Source: Sepiola atlantica
Lineage: Eukaryota > Mollusca > Cephalopoda > Sepiida > Sepiolidae
Assembly (NCBI GenBank): GCA_963556195.1
Contig: OY744516.1
Coordinates: forward strand, 35,621,278 to 35,685,277
Length of the DNA: 64,000 nt
Direction of reading: 5' to 3'
Shown here: positions 59,736-64,000 of the stretch, piece by piece
How the letters are laid out: each line of letters opens with the position of its first letter
How positions within the stretch are numbered: the first letter of the stretch is position 1
Made by a program: the position numbers and the translations under genes
The notes under the pieces: model-generated
Seen by the model: only the letters and a program-made list of their open reading frames with translations
Databases searched by the model: none
What the model was told of the DNA's origin: nothing

Positions 59736-59743
59736 TTGTTCAA

Positions 59744-60150
59744 TTGCCAGTGAAACGTAAGGGGGCTACTATGATAGGGAACATATTTATAGGGGGCAAC
59801 CTGGATGGGGAGTTAAGTAGCAAGATGTGTTTCCCATTACATTTAAATTTCTGCATGTTGGTATCGTCGGGAAAACAGGGAGCAGAAAGGGAATTCCAAA
59901 AGCGGTTTGCGGAAAGAAGATATCAGAGTATGAAAATAATCCGGTATCTTAGGACTTCTATTGCCTAGGAGTGTAATGTTGCTTCTAGTCGGATGGTTAA
60001 TGGGTATTTTTGTTTACAGGGTGCAAGTACATTCCCTAGAAGTGCTTGTGAAACGAGCATAAGGATGCACCATTGCTGTGATGTGATAGGGGCTGGAGCT
60101 TGTTCGGCAGCGCAGGACCTTTTAGGTTAAAACAACTTTTTTTTGGTGTC
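59744..60150 (-). pseudogene. LINE B4, jockey/CR1-like 3' fragment
   Basis: Plus-strand TTTAAATTTCTGCATGTTGG, then GGGAAAACAGGGAGCAGAAA and GATAGGGGCTGGAGCTTGTT, parallel 63535-63800 (TTTTAAATTTCTGCATGTCA, GGGGAAACAGGGGGCAGGGA, GACAGGGGCTGGAGCTTAGC) in the same order. Covers the C-terminal coding end and is heavily decayed. Confidence 0.75.
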
Positions 60151-60159
60151 AGATGTATC

Positions 60160-60545
60160 TAGTGTCGCTGTCATATCTATCGATTAGTCCATTATTACAG
60201 TTTATTTCTAAATATTGTATCTTTTTTCAGTTTGGTATACATTTTTCCCTTGTATTTATGTTCATCATTTTTCTTAAATTGCAGCTTTCATATATGCGTT
60301 TTGGAAAATAACATATTCTTGAACATAATTCACGCAGTTTGCCAGTTATCTTACGCAAAACAGTATGGAATCACATGCACCATCTGTTTTTCTACCAATC
60401 CATCCATATTACAACAAAACCCTTTGTGAAAGCGGCTATTAATAAAAAAATCACACCTATCTAACTTACCAATAAACTTCATAAACTCTTCAATAGAAAT
60501 ACGGTAAAACAAGTTATTTATGATATATCCACCGTAGTACCTCTA
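60160..60545. other. AT-rich stretch without a gene
   Basis: May include the decayed RT of the Penelope-like remnant that follows, but no motif is readable. Confidence 0.35.
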
Positions 60546-60549
60546 CTAG

Positions 60550-61040
60550 CCTCAAAACATACAACTCCAATCAATCCTCCAACTCATACGTCGTATGTAG
60601 AATAGTTGAAATTTGTACACTAAGAGGGCATGGCACAATCAGATCTATAGTGTACGAAGCCAAAGTACTATCTGGTACAAACCCCACTAAAAGAAATACA
60701 TAGAAATGACACAAGGAACCTTCAAACACAGACTCTTCACCCACAATAACACTTTCAAATAATAAAAAAAGTGGCATAACCTTCCTAGCAACCATATTAT
60801 GAAAGTTCAGAGTCCAGCACACCCTTTAAAATTAAATGGAAGATCATCGACAAAGAAACACATTATAGCCCTACACCCAGGAATTGCCACTATGCACCAC
60901 AGAAAAATTCAGGATCATACAAGCGATTAATAACCCTTCGATAAACTGTATGGATGTCAAAACTGAGGTGTTCAAGCTATGCTTCCACAAAGGAACATTT
61001 CTACTAGACAAATGGACTAATAACGAAAACACATAACCCA
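60550..61040 (+). pseudogene. Penelope-like element, GIY-YIG endonuclease remnant 3
   Basis: Plus-strand pieces in different frames: CRIVEICTLRGHGTIRSIVY with EAKVLSGTNPTK, KKYIEMTQGTFKHRLFTHNN (YIE where YIG is expected), then TTEKFRIIQAINNPSINCMD and TEVFKLCFHKGTFLLDKW. This matches the zinc-motif, YIG and C-terminal order of the element at 1.06 kb, with the cysteines of the zinc motif mostly lost. A third subfamily. Confidence 0.72.
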
Positions 61041-61257
61041 CTGAAAGTCCTAAATCCTCTATCCGTATATAAGTCTAAAAATACACCATCATATGAAAAA
61101 TACAAGACCTATCACACTGCCAAGGATATTTTCATTTAAATTATATTTTCAGTTAAATGTCACCCTTTTTATCAAAATTAATTTTTATATGCAAGATAAC
61201 AACCATCTCATTTACCCCCAGATATATCATACATATCACCTCCACATTTTCTACCAC

Positions 61258-61258
<1 letters not shown>

Positions 61259-61343
<85 letters not shown>
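61259..61343. repeat. (TA)n array
   Basis: Direct reading. Confidence 0.97.
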
Positions 61344-61344
<1 letters not shown>

Positions 61345-61347
<3 letters not shown>

Positions 61348-61745
61348 AGAGGCAATCGATTCTGTTTCTTTTTCAGGTGTAACCAAACTCGTGACTTTTG
61401 ATAGAAAAGTATATCTGCAATGATTTTTTATCATCGTGTTTAATTGAAAAAAAAAACCTCTCAACGGGATATCATTAAATTCAACAGGTGTTCTTTTTCG
61501 ATTCTTCTTTTGACCGACGGTATGTCACGCATCGGTTTTAAATTGCATTTTAATCACCAAACGCACATAAGTGAATGACACCAATTAATGCAGCGTAGCA
61601 TCTAGAAGTTTTACTTTCACAAGTACAAAATACAAACGAGAGGCCCCCGCTCAGTCTCGAGACACAATGGATAAACCTTGTAAGGGTTACTGCCCACAGT
61701 ACGTGCTTGTAACCATTACGCCAGGTCACTTCCACCTCCACCTTA

Positions 61746-61750
<5 letters not shown>
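61345..61750. other. Stretch without a recognised gene
   Basis: Nothing recognised. Confidence 0.4.

Positions 61751-61754
<4 letters not shown>

Positions 61755-61808
<54 letters not shown>
61755..61808. repeat. (TA)n array
   Basis: Direct reading. Confidence 0.97.
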
Positions 61809-61810
<2 letters not shown>

Positions 61811-61913
61811 TACTTCATGTATCCACATAAAATATTATAAGGAGATATAATTTTTTATGTATCAATTTTCAGTATTTACTTCAACAGTGCTCGATACGTA
61901 AGTAGAGCTAGGT

Positions 61914-61991
61914 AGTAAGCAATGAAAATATATATGGCAATCAAGCTACACAGAGGCTCCCGTGTTTCATCCCCGGGGGGAATCGGCAGGC

Positions 61992-62070
<79 letters not shown>
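61914..62070. repeat. 83-bp dispersed repeat, copy 2, followed by (TA)n-(CA)n
   Basis: 61914-61996 differs from 33049-33131 at two of 83 positions. Here the TA array is on the right. Confidence 0.93.
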
Positions 62071-62074
<4 letters not shown>

Positions 62075-62078
<4 letters not shown>

Positions 62079-62885
62079 ATTTAATTTTATACCATACCGA
62101 TGTTATAAAGGACAGATTCACATCATTTCACAAACTTTGTTTTTTTTTTATTCAGCATACAATTGTCTCGGCTAACATCAAGATATTTGTAAAATGTTCC
62201 TGTGCATTTATTTCTAGGTAGGGGTATACTCAGTGCTAATTATATAAAACAAAGTAAAAAACAATGAAAAACTAGGCAATCAGTACTCATTATCAACATC
62301 ATATTCTTTGTTTTCCAAATGGAACTATGATCTCAGTATATCCTAGTGATAACATATACGTATCATATGCTTTTCGCTGTTTGTATTTTAATAATTCATT
62401 ATCAGCTTAAATATTGACCTAAATTAAGACATATTTTCACTAACCGTCTTTTGTTTTTTCGCTCAATTATTTCCTTTTTTCTTCGGGGTTTAGCCATCGA
62501 TTTTTCCTTATTTTATATTTCCTTTCTTACATTATACTTTTTATATACCTGTAAAATTAAGTCTGAATGGATTTAACGAATCGAATTCGAATGATATGAA
62601 AACGAATTATTTTAAATCTAAAAAATACCAATAAAAATAATTATTTAAATGTTAAAACCATTTTTTAAATATATTATTCACTAAGCTATTTATTGTATAC
62701 TTTTATTTGATTTATGAAACGATGAAAATCTTTTGTAAATAACTAAATTTCGTTTCTTTACGTTTTAATATATTTTAGATATTTTATTGACCTTACCGAT
62801 AATTGCTGCTACTGACCCCCTAAGATGGAATCAAAGGAATATTTCAAAGGTGACTTTAAATTCATTGAAAACTTTAACTCTCATC
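62075..62885. other. AT-rich stretch without a gene
   Basis: Nothing recognised. Confidence 0.45.
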
Positions 62886-62887
62886 GT

Positions 62888-63034
62888 AACTTCGACATGC
62901 TAGTGTCGCAGATTTTGTACATGTGTGTAAATAAAAATAATCATATATGAATGCTCTATTTGATATTGAGAACTTTTTATAAGCCCGGTTTAAATTCGTT
63001 GAATTACTATCCTGTGGATGTTTACCTTGCCTGG

Positions 63035-63090
<56 letters not shown>
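62888..63090. repeat. 150-bp dispersed repeat, copy 2, with (ATC)n tail
   Basis: Partner of 56107-56260; ends GCCTGG then (ATC)n from 63036. Confidence 0.88.
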
Positions 63091-63197
63091 GTATATATAT
63101 ACAAGATATCTGCAATTTACAGAATAGTTATTAACTTATTGATGATTTGTTGGACTATCAAACTGTTGTTTTCTTGCCTATGGTAGGTTCATTACGC

Positions 63198-63199
<2 letters not shown>

Positions 63200-63258
<59 letters not shown>

Positions 63259-63376
63259 ATACATATATATATATATGCATACATATATACTTATACATAC
63301 ATATACATTTATATACATATGCATATATATGGACATATCTAGTCAAAATGTTTGTAAAATAAAAATGTATACTAAT
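63200..63376. repeat. TA arrays and the AATGTTTGTA repeat end, copy 2
   Basis: TA at 63200-63255, mixed TA/CA to 63330, then AATGTTTGTAAAATAAAAAT (63347), matching 16472. Confidence 0.85.
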
Positions 63377-63391
63377 ATATATATATATATA

Positions 63392-64000
63392 TTTTTTTTT
63401 TACATGGTTCACCCCAAACAAGGCAGGACGCCACTGTAAACATAAGGGGCTACTGAGAAAAAAGGAAAAGGGGGGGAAGGATTGGTGGTTCAGCTTAAAT
63501 TGGGATCTGAGCAGCGAGGTGTCTGTTTACATTAGTTTTAAATTTCTGCATGTCAGTACTGTCGGGGAAACAGGGGGCAGGGAGGGAGTTCCAGAGGCCA
63601 GCAGCACGAGGAAAGAAGCTATTTGAGTAGAATGCTCTCCGGCATCTGGGGACCTCCACAGTGAATGAGTGAGATTTAGTAGAATGTCGAGTTAGTCTAG
63701 TGAATTTACGTCGAGGGGGTACCAGAGCAGCACACTCATCAGAGCATAATCCATTGAAGTATTTGTAAAACAAACACAAGGATGCTACATTGCGGCGATG
63801 GGACAGGGGCTGGAGCTTAGCTGACAGTGAGGGACCTATTAGGTTGACTACTCTTTTTTGGACTTTGTCAAGGAGGGAGAGACTAGTAGATGATGCACCA
63901 GCCCAGATGTGGCAACAATACTCCATGCATGGGCGAATGGTGGCTTTGTAGAGATACAGGATAATGTCAGGTGTAAGGAGTCCACTAGCACGGTAGAGGG
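63392..64000 (-). pseudogene. LINE B3, jockey/CR1-like 3' end, runs off the window
   Basis: The minus strand has the 3' tail (TTGTTTGGGGTGAACCATGT plus poly(A)) at 63392-63420. A clean 143-codon frame (63926-63495) reads MEYCCHIWAGASSTSLSLLD, KVQKRVVNLIGPSLSAKLQ, SHRRNVASLCLFYKYFNGLC and FPRAAGLWNSLPAPCFPDS. This is the best preserved C terminus of the family. The RT lies beyond the window edge, so this copy could be longer and younger than the others. Confidence 0.9.

Overview
The window reads as intergenic or intronic DNA from an animal with a large, AT-rich, repeat-laden genome. The very long (TA)n arrays, several LINE clades, Penelope-like elements, mariner, tRNA-derived SINEs and the absence of any compact gene argue for a metazoan. 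The combination looks most like a mollusc, probably a cephalopod such as octopus, but that is inference from repeat flavour. I recognise no intact host gene, no functional structural RNA gene, no operon and no CRISPR array. Almost every long reading frame is either a decayed transposon fragment or a shadow of a microsatellite.

Layout. 1.06-3.51 kb: Penelope-like retroelement (PLE) on the minus strand, with reverse transcriptase (RT) and GIY-YIG domains and several frameshifts. 4.70-4.84 kb: almost perfect 60-bp foldback touching the start of LINE A1 (4.84-7.59 kb, +). 7.58-8.34 kb: two copies of a SINE-like repeat. 9.40-12.49 kb: 350-bp triplet array followed by an R4/Dong-like LINE (-). 12.68-14.66 kb: RTE-like LINE (-). 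15.03-16.31 kb: mariner with both ends and its TA duplication. 18.08-19.04 kb: two copies of an AT-rich repeat. 19.33-20.40 kb: LINE B1 (+). 20.65-23.93 kb: degenerate satellites, a hAT-like insertion inside one monomer, and a telomere-like block. 24.26-32.10 kb: a cluster of R4-like LINE fragments, a ~500-590 bp tandem duplication carrying tRNA-like modules, a palindrome made of LINE sequence, and a SINE with an 11-bp target duplication. 33.4-33.8 kb: second PLE endonuclease remnant (-). 34.85-35.51 kb: solo LTR inside a (TTC)n tract. 37.69-38.85 kb: LINE A2 (-). 40.2-40.6 and 49.2-49.7 kb: two 3' ends of LINE subfamily C. 41.22-41.94 kb: element with ~80-bp terminal inverted repeats. 45.5-47.75 kb: LINE B2 (+), the most complete of its group. 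50.8-51.7 kb: R4-like 3' end. 51.76-59.2 kb: several foldback (MITE-like) elements, a second LTR candidate and dense TA arrays. 59.74-60.15 and 63.39-64.0 kb: LINE B4 and B3 (-), the latter cut by the window edge. 60.55-61.04 kb: third PLE endonuclease remnant (+).

How the pieces relate. At least four retrotransposon groups (jockey/CR1-like, R4/Dong-like, RTE-like, Penelope-like) and four kinds of DNA or foldback element are nested in one another. All coding copies carry frameshifts, stops or deletions, so none looks autonomous. Two themes recur. Retroelement and dispersed-repeat ends coincide with simple-sequence arrays ((AAT)n, (TTC)n, (ATC)n, (TA)n). Foldbacks of very different ages also recur, from 60-bp arms with one mismatch to arms of roughly 80 percent identity. 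I found no convincing new biological system. The best leads are the very young foldback at 4.70-4.84 kb, the tRNA-like tandem repeat at 24.7-25.8 kb, the satellite plus telomere-like block at 20.6-23.9 kb, and the dispersed repeats that border TA arrays.
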